Origin: Streptomyces sp. NRRL F-2580
Lineage (GTDB): Bacteria; Actinomycetota; Actinomycetes; Streptomycetales; Streptomycetaceae
Direction of reading: 5' to 3'
Assembly (NCBI RefSeq): GCF_000720115.1
Contig: NZ_JOIR01000014.1
Span: 182,700-246,699 of the forward strand
Length of the DNA stretch: 64,000 bases
In this document: piece by piece, positions 27,116 through 35,122 of the stretch
How positions within the stretch are numbered: position 1 is the stretch's first letter
Layout of the letters: every line of letters begins with the position of its first letter
Notes under the pieces: model-generated
Told to the model about the DNA's origin: nothing
Database searches by the model: none
The model's input: the letters and a program-made list of their open reading frames with translations, nothing else
Program-made: the position numbers and the translations under genes

Positions 27116-28258
27116 TCAGCCGAGGAGGGAACGGCCGATGATCTCTTTCATGATCTCGGTCGTGCCGCCGTAGATGGTCTGGATGCGGCCGTCGGTGAAG
27201 GCCCGCGCGACCCGGTACTCGGTCATGTATCCGTAGCCGCCGTGGAGTTGCAGACAGCGGTCGGCCACGCGCTTCTGCAGCTCGGTGGCCCACCACTTGG
27301 CCATCGAGGCGTGCACGTGGTCCAGTTCGCCGTTCGAGTGCTCGGTGATGCACCGGTCGAGGAAGGTCCGGGTGACCGCGACCTCGGTGGCCATCTCCGC
27401 GATCTCGAAGCGGATGTGCTGGAGCTTGGACAGCGGACGGCCGAAGGCCTCGCGCTCCTTCACGTACCGCGTGGTGATCTCCAGCAGGTGCTCGGCGGCC
27501 GCGATGCCGGCCATCGCGATGCCCATCCGCTCCTGCGCGAGATTCGTCATCAGGTGGACGAAGGCCCCGTTCAGCTCGCCGAGCAGGTTCCCCTTCGGGA
27601 CGCGGACGTCGTGGAAGAACAGCTCGGCGGTGTCCTGGGACTTCTGGCCGATCTTGTCGAGGTTGCGGCCGCGCTCGAAGCCCTCCGCGCCGCGCTCGAC
27701 GACCAGCAGCGACAGTCCGTGCGCCCCGCCCTCGGGGGTGGTCTTGGCGACCACGATCACCAGGTCGGCGAGGATGCCGTTGGAGATGAAGGTCTTGGAG
27801 CCGTTCAGCACCCAGTGGTCGCCGCGGTCCTCGGCGGTGGTCCGGATCCCCTGGAGGTCGGAGCCCGCCCCCGGCTCGGTCATCGCGATGGCGGTGATGG
27901 TCTCCCCGGAGCAGAATCCGGGCAGCCAGCGGCGCTTCTGCTCCTCGGTGGCGAGCGAGGTCAGGTACGGGCCGATGATGTCGTTGTGCAGGCCGATGGC
28001 CAGCCCCGGGGCGCCCGCGCGGGTGAACTCCTCCGCGATCACGGCGGCGTAGCGGAAGTCGGTGTTCCCGCCCCCGCCGTACTCCTCGGGGACGGCGAGG
28101 CCCAGCAGCCCCTGCCGGCCCGCGGCCCGCCAGGCCTCGCGGCTGACGATGCCGTCCTTCTCCCACTGCTCGTAGTGCGGCAGCACCTCCTTGGTGAGGA
28201 AGGTGCGCACGGTCTCGCGGAACGCCTCGTGGTCGGCGTCGAAGATCTGGCGTTTCAT
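27116..28258 (-). CDS. Acyl-CoA dehydrogenase
   Basis: A 380-residue FAD-dependent acyl-CoA dehydrogenase for the first oxidation step. Family signatures visible are AMTEPGAGSDLQGIRTTA (flavin/substrate binding), HWVLNGSKTFISNG and the C-terminal QLHGGYGYMTEYRVAR...IYGGTTEIMKEIIGRSL. The catalytic base is expected in the IYGGTTEIMKE segment. The preceding gene encodes an LLM-type oxidoreductase 11 bp upstream, so they share an operon. Confidence 0.93.
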   Translation of the reverse strand: MKRQIFDADHEAFRETVRTFLTKEVLPHYEQWEKDGIVSREAWRAAGRQGLLGLAVPEEYGGGGNTDFRYAAVIAEEFTRAGAPGLAIGLHNDIIGPYLTSLATEEQKRRWLPGFCSGETITAIAMTEPGAGSDLQGIRTTAEDRGDHWVLNGSKTFISNGILADLVIVVAKTTPEGGAHGLSLLVVERGAEGFERGRNLDKIGQKSQDTAELFFHDVRVPKGNLLGELNGAFVHLMTNLAQERMGIAMAGIAAAEHLLEITTRYVKEREAFGRPLSKLQHIRFEIAEMATEVAVTRTFLDRCITEHSNGELDHVHASMAKWWATELQKRVADRCLQLHGGYGYMTEYRVARAFTDGRIQTIYGGTTEIMKEIIGRSLLG

Positions 28259-28269
28259 CGGTCGGCTCC

Positions 28270-29295
28270 CTAAAGCCAGTTCTTGACGGTTTCGATCAGC
28301 CGGGCCGGCTCGGGCCCGACGGGCGTGACGTTGAGCATGGTGACGCCCGCCTCCCGGAAGGCCTCGACGCGCTCGCGCACGTAGCCCTCGGGCCCGCACA
28401 GGGTCATCAGCTCGCAGAACTCGTCCGGTACGGCGGCGGCCGCGTCGCGCTTGCGTCCGGAGAGGTAGAGCTCCTGGATCTTCCGGGCCTCCTCCTCGTA
28501 GCCATAGGCCACGGCGAGGTCGTTGTAGAAGTTCTTGCCCACCGCGCCCATGCCGCCGACGTACAGGGCGATCTGCGGGCGCGCCATGTCCCGTACGGCG
28601 GCCGCGTCCTCGCCGATGGCGAGCAGGCCCCCGGCGACGGTCCGGAGCGGGCCGAGCTCCGGCGCCCGCTTGGCCGCGCCCTCGGCGAGGGGCCCGCCCC
28701 ACACCGCGCCGGCCTTCTCCGGGATGAAGAGGGTCGGCAGCCAGCCGTCCGCGATCTCGGCGGTCATCCGCACGTTGGCCGGGCCGAGGGAGGCGATGTA
28801 GACGGGGATCGCGTCGCGCACCGGCCGGGTGAGGATCTTCAGGGGCTTGCCGAGCCCGCTGCCGCGCTCCGGGGGCAGCGGCATGTCGGTGATGCCGTGG
28901 TGGTCGATCGTCTCGCGGCGCCAGATCCTGCGGCAGAGCTCGACGGTCTCGCGGGTGCGGCCGAGCGGCTTGTCGTACGGCTTCCCGTGCCAGCCCTCGA
29001 CGACCTGCGGGCCGGAGGCGCCGAGGCCGAGCAGGGCCCGGCCGCCGGAGAGCGCGTCCAGGCCGGCGGCGGTCTGGGCGATGAGGCCGGGGGTGCGCGA
29101 GTAGACGTTGAGGATGGCCGAGCCGATCTTCATGCGCTCGGTGCGGGCGGCCAGGTAGCCCATGATCGTCGGGGAGTCGAAGCCCCAGGCCTCGGCCACC
29201 CACACGGCGTCGAGCCCGGCGGCCTCCAGCTCGGCCGCCCGGTCCGCCGCCTGCCGCGGGTCACCGGCGTAGTCGAGCATCATCGACAGTTCCAT
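28270..29295 (-). CDS. LLM-class F420/flavin-dependent oxidoreductase
   Basis: A 341-residue luciferase-like TIM-barrel protein (MELSMMLDYAGDPRQAADRA start; AILNVYSRTPGLIAQTAAGLD; GRALLGLGASGPQVVEGWHG). Actinobacterial members often use coenzyme F420, and the GWHG/PQVVEG region fits that group, but FMN use is not excluded. Its start ATG overlaps the TGA of the CoA-transferase by one base, a sign of translational coupling. It is embedded in the beta-oxidation block, so it may modify an unusual acyl-CoA; the substrate is not shown. Confidence 0.88.
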   Translation of the reverse strand: MELSMMLDYAGDPRQAADRAAELEAAGLDAVWVAEAWGFDSPTIMGYLAARTERMKIGSAILNVYSRTPGLIAQTAAGLDALSGGRALLGLGASGPQVVEGWHGKPYDKPLGRTRETVELCRRIWRRETIDHHGITDMPLPPERGSGLGKPLKILTRPVRDAIPVYIASLGPANVRMTAEIADGWLPTLFIPEKAGAVWGGPLAEGAAKRAPELGPLRTVAGGLLAIGEDAAAVRDMARPQIALYVGGMGAVGKNFYNDLAVAYGYEEEARKIQELYLSGRKRDAAAAVPDEFCELMTLCGPEGYVRERVEAFREAGVTMLNVTPVGPEPARLIETVKNWL

Positions 29296-30446
29296 CAGGC
29301 GTCCTTCGGGAGCAGGGCCGGTACGTCCCAGTCGGCGGCCACGGATTCGGTGTGCGCCCCCGGCCGGGCCGGGCCGCCGGTGACGGCGGCCGGGGTCGCG
29401 GAGAAGCGGGGCGCCGGCGCGGGCTGGGTGATCCCGCCGAAGTCGGTGAAGGTGCCGCGGGCGGCCAGGTGCGGGTGGTGCGGGGCCTCGCGCAGCGAGA
29501 GCACGGGCGCCACGCAGGCGTCGGTGCCCTCGAAGACCGCCGTCCACTCCTCGCGCGTACGGGTCCTGAAGCGTGCGGCGACCACCTCGCGCAGCTCGCC
29601 CCAGCGGGCGAGGTCCTTGCGGGCCGGGGCCCGGTCCGCGATGCCGAGGAGCTCCACGAAGGTGTCGTAGAACTGCTGCTCCAGCGCGCCGACCGCCATG
29701 TACCCGCCGTCGGAGGTCTCGTAGGTGCCGTAGAAGGGGCAGCCGCCGTCGAGCAGGTTGGCCCCGCGGCGGTCCTGCCAGCCGCCGGCCGCCATCATCC
29801 CGTGGATCATGGCGGTGAGGTGGGCGGTGCCGTCGACGATGGCCGCGTCGACGACCTGGCCGGTGCCGGTGGTCCGGGCGTGCTGGAGGGCGGCGAGGAC
29901 GCCGATCACCAGGTAGAGCGAGCCGCCCGCGTAGTCCCCGACCAGGTTGGCGGGGACGGCCGGGGGCTCCCCCGGGTTGCCGATCATGCCGAGGGCGCCG
30001 GTGACGGCGATGTACGCGATGTCGTGCCCCGCGGTCTGCGCGAGCGGGCCCTGCTGGCCCCAGCCGGTCATCCGCCCGTAGACGAGCCTCGGGTTGCGGG
30101 CGTGGCAGTCGGCGGGGCCCACGCCGAGCCGCTCTGCGACCCCGGGGCGGAACCCCTCGACGAGGACGTCCGCCCGCTCGACCAGGTCCAGGACGCGGGC
30201 GGGCCCGTCGACGGACTTCAGGTCGACCAGGACGGAGCGCTTGCCGCGGTTGGTGAGGTCGTAGGCCGGATCGACCGCGAGCCCGCCGCCGCCGGGCCGG
30301 TCCACGCGTACGACGTCCGCGCCCAGGTCGGCCAGGAGCATGGCGGCGAACGGTCCGGGGCCGATGCCCGCCAGCTCGACCACGCGCAGCCCGGCGAGCG
30401 GGCCCCGCCCGCGCGCTTCCCCGCCGCCGTTGCCTGTCACTGCCAT
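29295..30446 (-). CDS. CaiB/BaiF CoA-transferase family protein (alpha-methylacyl-CoA racemase-like)
   Basis: A 383-residue family III CoA-transferase-fold protein. Characteristic regions are GLRVVELAGIGPGPFAAMLLADLGADVVRVDRP near the N-terminus, LVEGFRPGVAERLGVGP, and GHDIAYIAVTGALGMIG with the Asp typical of alpha-methylacyl-CoA racemases. Racemases of this type convert 2R-methylacyl-CoA to the 2S form so that branched chains can enter beta-oxidation, which suits its place as first gene of the block. Many family members are instead true CoA-transferases. An operator-like dyad lies 63 bp upstream of the start. Confidence 0.88.
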   Translation of the reverse strand: MAVTGNGGGEARGRGPLAGLRVVELAGIGPGPFAAMLLADLGADVVRVDRPGGGGLAVDPAYDLTNRGKRSVLVDLKSVDGPARVLDLVERADVLVEGFRPGVAERLGVGPADCHARNPRLVYGRMTGWGQQGPLAQTAGHDIAYIAVTGALGMIGNPGEPPAVPANLVGDYAGGSLYLVIGVLAALQHARTTGTGQVVDAAIVDGTAHLTAMIHGMMAAGGWQDRRGANLLDGGCPFYGTYETSDGGYMAVGALEQQFYDTFVELLGIADRAPARKDLARWGELREVVAARFRTRTREEWTAVFEGTDACVAPVLSLREAPHHPHLAARGTFTDFGGITQPAPAPRFSATPAAVTGGPARPGAHTESVAADWDVPALLPKDA

Positions 30447-30508
30447 CGAGCCCCCAGCGTCTGACGTGTGGATGGTGTCCGTGGATGGTGTCCGTGGTGT
30501 GCGGCTGT

Positions 30509-30529
30509 GTGACACAACTGATGTAACAC
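30509..30529. promoter_or_regulatory. Candidate operator upstream of the beta-oxidation operon
   Basis: GTGACACA-N5-TGTAACAC is an imperfect 21-bp dyad (6 of 8 arm positions complementary) in the gap between the CoA-transferase and the secreted repeat protein. Its size and spacing resemble TetR- or GntR-type operators. The gap also holds a 13-bp tandem duplication (GTGGATGGTGTCC twice, about 30468-30494). Confidence 0.4.
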
Positions 30530-30729
30530 CGGTGATGCTAGGAACGTGTTCCACCGAGCACAAGCCCCCGGGCGGCGTTGGGCCGGTATCCGTCGGCGCC
30601 TGGTGTTTGGATCGGCGAAAGCGAGGCCAAGATGTAGCGCCACCCCCCTGATCAATCGCCGTGGGGCTGTGTACTCTGAACACGATTTCGAACTTGTTCA
30701 AGCGTTCAACCAGAAATAATGGGGGGCCG

Positions 30730-32409
30730 GTGCGCAGTCGCCGACTTGTAATTTCCGCTGCCGCAATCGCAGCAGGCGTTGGTCTCATCCCGGGCGTGGC
30801 GCACGCCGACCCGGCTCAGCCCGACGCTCACGGTGCGACCGTTCCCGACCTGGACCTGGGCAAGACCAAGGGTTCCAAGTCGAAGGGTCACGCCTTCACC
30901 AGCCCCGCCGAGCGCTCGGTCCGCAAGGCCCTGCCCGCCGCGAAGGCCGGGGCGGCCGCCGCCCCCCAGGCGCAGTCCGTCGCCGCCAACCCCGACCTCG
31001 CGGTCGGCGTGTACGCGTACGGCACCACGGCGCACGGGGTCGAGCTGGACACCGTCATCACGAGCGCCCCCAGCGCGCTCGAGGTCACCATCGCCTGGGG
31101 CGACGGCAAGACGGACGTGCTGAGCGCGTCCGGCGACACGACCCTGACCACGGACCACACCTACGCCGAGGTCGGCTCCTACACGGTCAAGGTCACCGTC
31201 AAGGACACCGCCAACGCCGTCTCGGCCGTGAACGAGGTCGCGTTCGTCACCCAGGGCTCCGACTTCACCCCGTACGCGCCCACCCGCCTGCTGGACACCC
31301 GCGACGGGACCGGCGCGGTCAAGGGCAAGGTCGCCCCGTACAGCTCGACCCGCGTGAAGGTCGGCGGCAACGGCACGATCCCCGCCGGGGTCACCGCCGT
31401 CGTCCTCAACATCACGGTGACCAACACCACGAGCGCCGGACACATCACGGCGTTCCCCGAGGGCACCGAGCGTCCGACCACCTCGAACGTCAACTTCAAG
31501 GCCGGCCAGACCGTCCCGAACCTGGTCATCGTGCCCGTCGGCAAGAGCGGCTACGTCGAGCTGGCGAACCGAGGCGGCCAGTCGGTCGACCTGATCGCGG
31601 ACGTCACGGGCTACTTCAGCTCCACCCAGTCCAGCGGCTACACCCCGATCACCCCGTCCCGCTTCGTCGACACCCGCGAGGGCCTCGGCACGGTCAAGGG
31701 CCAGCTCGGCGGGCGCAAGACCTTCTCCACCCAGATCAGCGGCCTGCGCGGCGTGCCCCAGGGCATCACCGCCGTGGCGCTCAACGTGACGGTCACCAAC
31801 CCGAAGGAGGCCGGCCACCTGTCGGTCTTCCCGGGCGGCGGCGCCACCCCGACCGCGTCCAACCTGAACTTCACCCCCGGTCAGACGATCGCCAACTCGG
31901 TGATCGTGCCCGTCGGTGCGGACGGCAAGATCAGCGTCTTCAACGGCGCCTGGGCGGGCACCGACGTCGTCGTCGACGTCGTGGGCTTCTACAGCAAGGA
32001 CAGCACGAGCGCCTTCGTGCCGCTCGAGCCGGAGCGTCTGCTCGACACCCGCGACGCGGCGACCTGGGGCTGGGGCCCGCTGGGCGCCCGTAGCTACGTC
32101 TACATGCCGCTCTCGTACAACGCGCCGAGCATCACGGGCTTCGTGATGAACTCCACGGTCACCAACACGAACGGCGACGGGTTCCTCACGGTCACCCCGG
32201 ACCCGAACTCGATGGACGACTACGACAACGGCGCCGACTTCTGGCCGACGCCGCCCAACTCCTCGAACCTGAACTGGACGAAGGGCGACACCGTCCCGAA
32301 CCTGGTCCAGGCGAGCACCGGGAGCAACGGCATCGTCGACTTCTGGAACCAGGGCTGGGAGGACATCGACCTCGTCGTCGACCTCTTCGGCCTGTACCAG
32401 CAGGGCTGA
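30730..32409 (+). CDS. Secreted protein with PKD-like domain and three DTR-type beta repeats
   Basis: A 559-residue precursor with an RR-containing signal (RSRRLVISAAAIAAGVGLIPGVAHA). Residues ~85-180 resemble a PKD/Ig-like domain (AWGDGKTDVLSA, TTDHTYAEVGSYTVKVTVKD). Then three ~120-residue repeats follow, each beginning with PxRL/FxDTRxG and ending with DLIADVTGYF, DVVVDVVGFY or DLVVDLFGLY, and each with a TVPNLVIVPVG-like strand. The architecture suggests a surface or matrix protein for adhesion or glycan binding. The GTG at 30730 was chosen because it begins the signal peptide; an upstream ATG at 30661 would add residues ahead of it. A strong terminator follows. Confidence 0.8.
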   Translation: MRSRRLVISAAAIAAGVGLIPGVAHADPAQPDAHGATVPDLDLGKTKGSKSKGHAFTSPAERSVRKALPAAKAGAAAAPQAQSVAANPDLAVGVYAYGTTAHGVELDTVITSAPSALEVTIAWGDGKTDVLSASGDTTLTTDHTYAEVGSYTVKVTVKDTANAVSAVNEVAFVTQGSDFTPYAPTRLLDTRDGTGAVKGKVAPYSSTRVKVGGNGTIPAGVTAVVLNITVTNTTSAGHITAFPEGTERPTTSNVNFKAGQTVPNLVIVPVGKSGYVELANRGGQSVDLIADVTGYFSSTQSSGYTPITPSRFVDTREGLGTVKGQLGGRKTFSTQISGLRGVPQGITAVALNVTVTNPKEAGHLSVFPGGGATPTASNLNFTPGQTIANSVIVPVGADGKISVFNGAWAGTDVVVDVVGFYSKDSTSAFVPLEPERLLDTRDAATWGWGPLGARSYVYMPLSYNAPSITGFVMNSTVTNTNGDGFLTVTPDPNSMDDYDNGADFWPTPPNSSNLNWTKGDTVPNLVQASTGSNGIVDFWNQGWEDIDLVVDLFGLYQQG

Positions 32410-32429
32410 TCCACCGGCAGGTGGCTCTC

Positions 32430-32473
32430 GCAGCGCCCCGGGCGCGGCCGCAAGGCCGTTCCCGGGGCGCTGC
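32430..32473 (+). terminator. Strong hairpin terminator with nested loop hairpin
   Basis: A 13-bp perfect stem (GCAGCGCCCCGGG / CCCGGGGCGCTGC) encloses an 18-nt loop that can itself pair (CGGCC-GCAA-GGCCG). It lies 20 bp after the secreted repeat protein gene. Confidence 0.9.
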
Positions 32474-32572
32474 GCGTATCAGGGGCGGTTCCCGCCACAC
32501 CTGCCCGCGCGGACCGCGGGGCGTCACGCTAGCCTCGGCCACCGGCACGACCGACACCACCCGCACCGCCGA

Positions 32573-32604
32573 CACACCGTCACACCGTCACACCGTCACA
32601 CCGT
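32573..32604. repeat. Four copies of an 8-bp tandem repeat in a leader region
   Basis: CACACCGT is repeated four times without interruption, followed by CACAC, and ends about 30 bp before the ATG of the next gene. It probably lies in the promoter or 5' leader, where copy-number change could alter expression. Confidence 0.9.
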
Positions 32605-32634
32605 CACACGGACACCCACCTGGGAGGAGCGCTC

Positions 32635-33834
32635 ATGAACGCACGGGTCCCGCAGGACCGGCCGGAACGGGCCTACGACATCGTGCTCTTCGGCGCCACC
32701 GGGTTCGTGGGGGCGCTCACCGCCGAGTACCTGGCCGCCCACGCGCCCGCCGGCTGCCGGTGGGCCCTCGCCGGCCGGGACCTCGCGAAGCTGGGGCGGC
32801 TGCGCGAGCGGCTGGCCGCGATCGATCCGGCGTGCGCGGCGCTGCCGCTGCTGCGGGCGGACGCCGCCGACGCCGGGGCCCTGCGCGAGCTGGCCGCGTC
32901 CACGCGGGTGCTGGCCACGACCGTGGGACCGTACGTCTGGTACGGGGCCGACCTCGTGGCCGCCTGCGCCCGCACGGGCACGGACTACGTGGACCTCACC
33001 GGCGAGCCGGAGTTCGTGGACCGGATGTACGTGGAGCACGACGCGCGGGCCCGGGAGACCGGTGCGCGCCTCGTCCACGCCTGCGGCTTCGACTCGATCC
33101 CCGCCGACCTCGGGGCGTACTTCACGGTCCGGCAGCTGCCGGAGGGGGTGCCGCTGACGGTCGACGGGTTCGTCCGGTCCAACGCCCTCTTCTCCGGCGG
33201 GACCCTGGCTTCCGCGCTGACCGCGCTGTCCCGCGGCCCCCAGACCCTGGCGGCCGCCCGCCGGCGCCGGCTGCACGAGCCCCGGCTGCTGGGGCGGCGG
33301 GCCCGCGGGCCGGCGGGCGCGCCGCGGTTCAGCCGGGAGACCGGCACCTGGGCGCTGCCGCTGCCCACCCTCGACCCGCGGATCGTGGCCCGGTCGGCGG
33401 CCGCCCTGGAGCGGTACGGCCCGGACTTCCGCTACCGGCACTACGCCTCCGTCAAGCACCTCCCGGTCGCGGTCGGCGGTACGGCGGCGCTGGGCGCGAC
33501 GGTGGCCCTGGCCCAGGTGCCGCCGGCCCGGCAGTGGCTGATGAACCGCTGGGAGCCGGGCTCCGGGCCGGACGCGGAACGGCGCGCGCGCAGCTGGTTC
33601 AGCCTGCGGTTCGTGGGCGAGGGCGGCGGCCGCCGGGTGCTCACCGAGGTGTCGGGCGGCGACCCGGGCTACGGCGAGACGGCGAAGATGCTGGCGGAGT
33701 CGGCGCTGTGCCTGGCCTACGACGCCCTGCCGGACGCCGCCGGACAGCTGACGACGGCCGTGGCGATGGGCGACGCCCTCGTCGACCGCCTGCGGAAGGC
33801 GGGGATCACCTTCCGGGTGGCCGACTCCCGCTGA
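32635..33834 (+). CDS. Saccharopine-dehydrogenase-like / trans-acting enoyl-reductase family protein
   Basis: A 399-residue Rossmann-fold protein. The nucleotide-binding motif GATGFVGALTAEYLAAHAP starts at residue ~20, and the family core TVGPYVWYGADLVAACARTGTDYVDLTGE is clear. It is followed by a HACGFDSIPADLGAY segment and a C-terminal domain. Mycobacterial relatives include trans-acting enoyl reductases for complex lipids; the substrate here is unknown. It has GGGAGGAG upstream of the ATG and a short-repeat leader. Confidence 0.85.
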   Translation: MNARVPQDRPERAYDIVLFGATGFVGALTAEYLAAHAPAGCRWALAGRDLAKLGRLRERLAAIDPACAALPLLRADAADAGALRELAASTRVLATTVGPYVWYGADLVAACARTGTDYVDLTGEPEFVDRMYVEHDARARETGARLVHACGFDSIPADLGAYFTVRQLPEGVPLTVDGFVRSNALFSGGTLASALTALSRGPQTLAAARRRRLHEPRLLGRRARGPAGAPRFSRETGTWALPLPTLDPRIVARSAAALERYGPDFRYRHYASVKHLPVAVGGTAALGATVALAQVPPARQWLMNRWEPGSGPDAERRARSWFSLRFVGEGGGRRVLTEVSGGDPGYGETAKMLAESALCLAYDALPDAAGQLTTAVAMGDALVDRLRKAGITFRVADSR

Positions 33835-33858
33835 CGCGCGCGGTGGCCCGGCGGTGAC

Positions 33859-34539
33859 TCAGGCGGTGGCCGCGCGCAGGGCGCGGCGGCACAGGGAGTC
33901 GGCGTGCCGGGTGGTCTCGGGGATCCGGAAGCGGGGGCTCAGGGCCAGGGCGTGCGCGCAGGCGTTGTCCAGCGAGACCCGGTGCCCGACGGAGACGTAG
34001 ACCGGCTTGATCCCGTCCTGCGTCCGCAGCGCCCGCCCGACCTCGGCCCCGTCGGCCGCGAGCAGCGCGGCGGCGTCGCCCCGCCGGGCGCCCGGTTCCT
34101 CGTGGGTGAAGGTGAACGGGTTCTTCGCGACGCCGATCGTCGGGAGCCCGGTGACCACGCCGAGGTGGCAGGCGAGGCCGAAGCCGCGCGGGTGGGCGAG
34201 GCCGTAGCCGTCGCAGACGACGAGGCCGGGCCCGGTGGTCAGGGCGTCCAGGGCGGCCAGTACGGTCGGCAGCTCGCGGAAGGCCAGCAGCCCGGGCACG
34301 TACGGGAAGCTGACGTGCCCGACGGCGGTGGCCTCCTCCACGACCTCCAGGGTGGCGGCGTCGAGCACCACGGCCGCGGCGGCGACCAGGTCGCGCTCGT
34401 CGTCGTAGGCCACGTCCACCCCTGTGACCAGCCCGTGGCCGGGTGGCGGGCCGGGCTCGGTGAGCACGACCTGATGGCGCAGTTCGTCCTGTATCGCCCG
34501 GGCTTCGGCCTCATCGGCAGGGGTCTTCACACTCGTCAT
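33859..34539 (-). CDS. nfi: Endonuclease V (deoxyinosine 3'-endonuclease)
   Basis: A 226-residue DNA-repair nuclease that cuts near deoxyinosine. Visible features are the first catalytic Asp in GVDVAYDDERD (about 40-50), FPYVPGLLAFRELP, the second Asp in VVCDGYGLAHPRGFGLACHLG, and IGVAKNPFTF, which is the family order (RNase H-like fold). Length is normal. It is divergent from the YciI-like gene, whose ATG is 26 bp away, so the two promoters overlap. Confidence 0.92.
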   Translation of the reverse strand: MTSVKTPADEAEARAIQDELRHQVVLTEPGPPPGHGLVTGVDVAYDDERDLVAAAAVVLDAATLEVVEEATAVGHVSFPYVPGLLAFRELPTVLAALDALTTGPGLVVCDGYGLAHPRGFGLACHLGVVTGLPTIGVAKNPFTFTHEEPGARRGDAAALLAADGAEVGRALRTQDGIKPVYVSVGHRVSLDNACAHALALSPRFRIPETTRHADSLCRRALRAATA

Positions 34540-34565
34540 GATGGAGCGAGAGTAGCCTGACGATC

Positions 34566-34865
34566 ATGTTCGTCATGGAGCTCACCTACACCGCACCCAT
34601 CGAGGCCGTCGAGGAGGAGCTGGACGCCCACATCGCCTGGCTGGACGGCCACTACGCCGCGGGCGTCTTCCTCGCGTCGGGCCGCAAGGTCCCGCGCGAC
34701 GGGGGCGTGATCCTGGCGGGCGGGGTGTCCCGGGCCGAGATCGAGAGCATCGCGGCCGAGGACCCCTTCACGGTGGCGGGCGTCTGCACCTACCGCATCA
34801 CCGAGTTCCTCGCCACGAAGACCTCGGCGGACCTGGCCACGGTGCGGGAGAACCCGGTGGTCTAA
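34566..34865 (+). CDS. YciI-family protein
   Basis: A 99-residue ferredoxin-like YCII protein (FVMELTYTAPIEAVEEELDAHIAWLDGHY; DPFTVAGVCTYRITEF). The conserved His (AHIAWLDGHY) and the Asp in EDPF match the putative active site of YciI proteins, whose physiological role is unclear. The last base of its TAA stop is also the first base of an inverted-repeat element, so the element abuts the gene exactly. Confidence 0.85.
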   Translation: MFVMELTYTAPIEAVEEELDAHIAWLDGHYAAGVFLASGRKVPRDGGVILAGGVSRAEIESIAAEDPFTVAGVCTYRITEFLATKTSADLATVRENPVV

Positions 34866-35026
34866 GGGCTGTCCCGTAATCCCCGGTGGATCAGCGCACG
34901 GCGTCAGATGCGGTGTATCGCAAGGCGGAGGGGCGCCCCCATACTGGGCGTATTCGGGCGTTCCGACAACGCAGCGAGGTGCCGTAGCCGGCGTCGTGCG
35001 CCCGCCGGGGATTACGGGACAGCCCT
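34865..35026. mobile_element. 162-bp MITE-like element with 22-bp perfect terminal inverted repeats
   Basis: The ends AGGGCTGTCCCGTAATCCCC(GG) at 34865-34886 and the exact complement at 35005-35026 form a 22-bp terminal inverted repeat. Internal arms continue the pairing (GCGCACGGCGTC near the left, GGCGTCGTGCGC near the right), and the centre has a GGGGCGCCCC palindrome, so the whole element could fold into one long hairpin. No ORF lies inside. I see no clear target-site duplication. It is consistent with a non-autonomous element mobilised in trans; it could also act as a terminator for the YciI gene. Confidence 0.8.
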
Positions 35027-35122
35027 GAGGCCGTCTCTTCCGGATCTCGTCGGCGCGGCGGTGCGGCTGCCGGCGCGACGGTGCGGCCGGTGGAGGGCGC
35101 GCCCGGTGGAGGGCGCGGCCGG

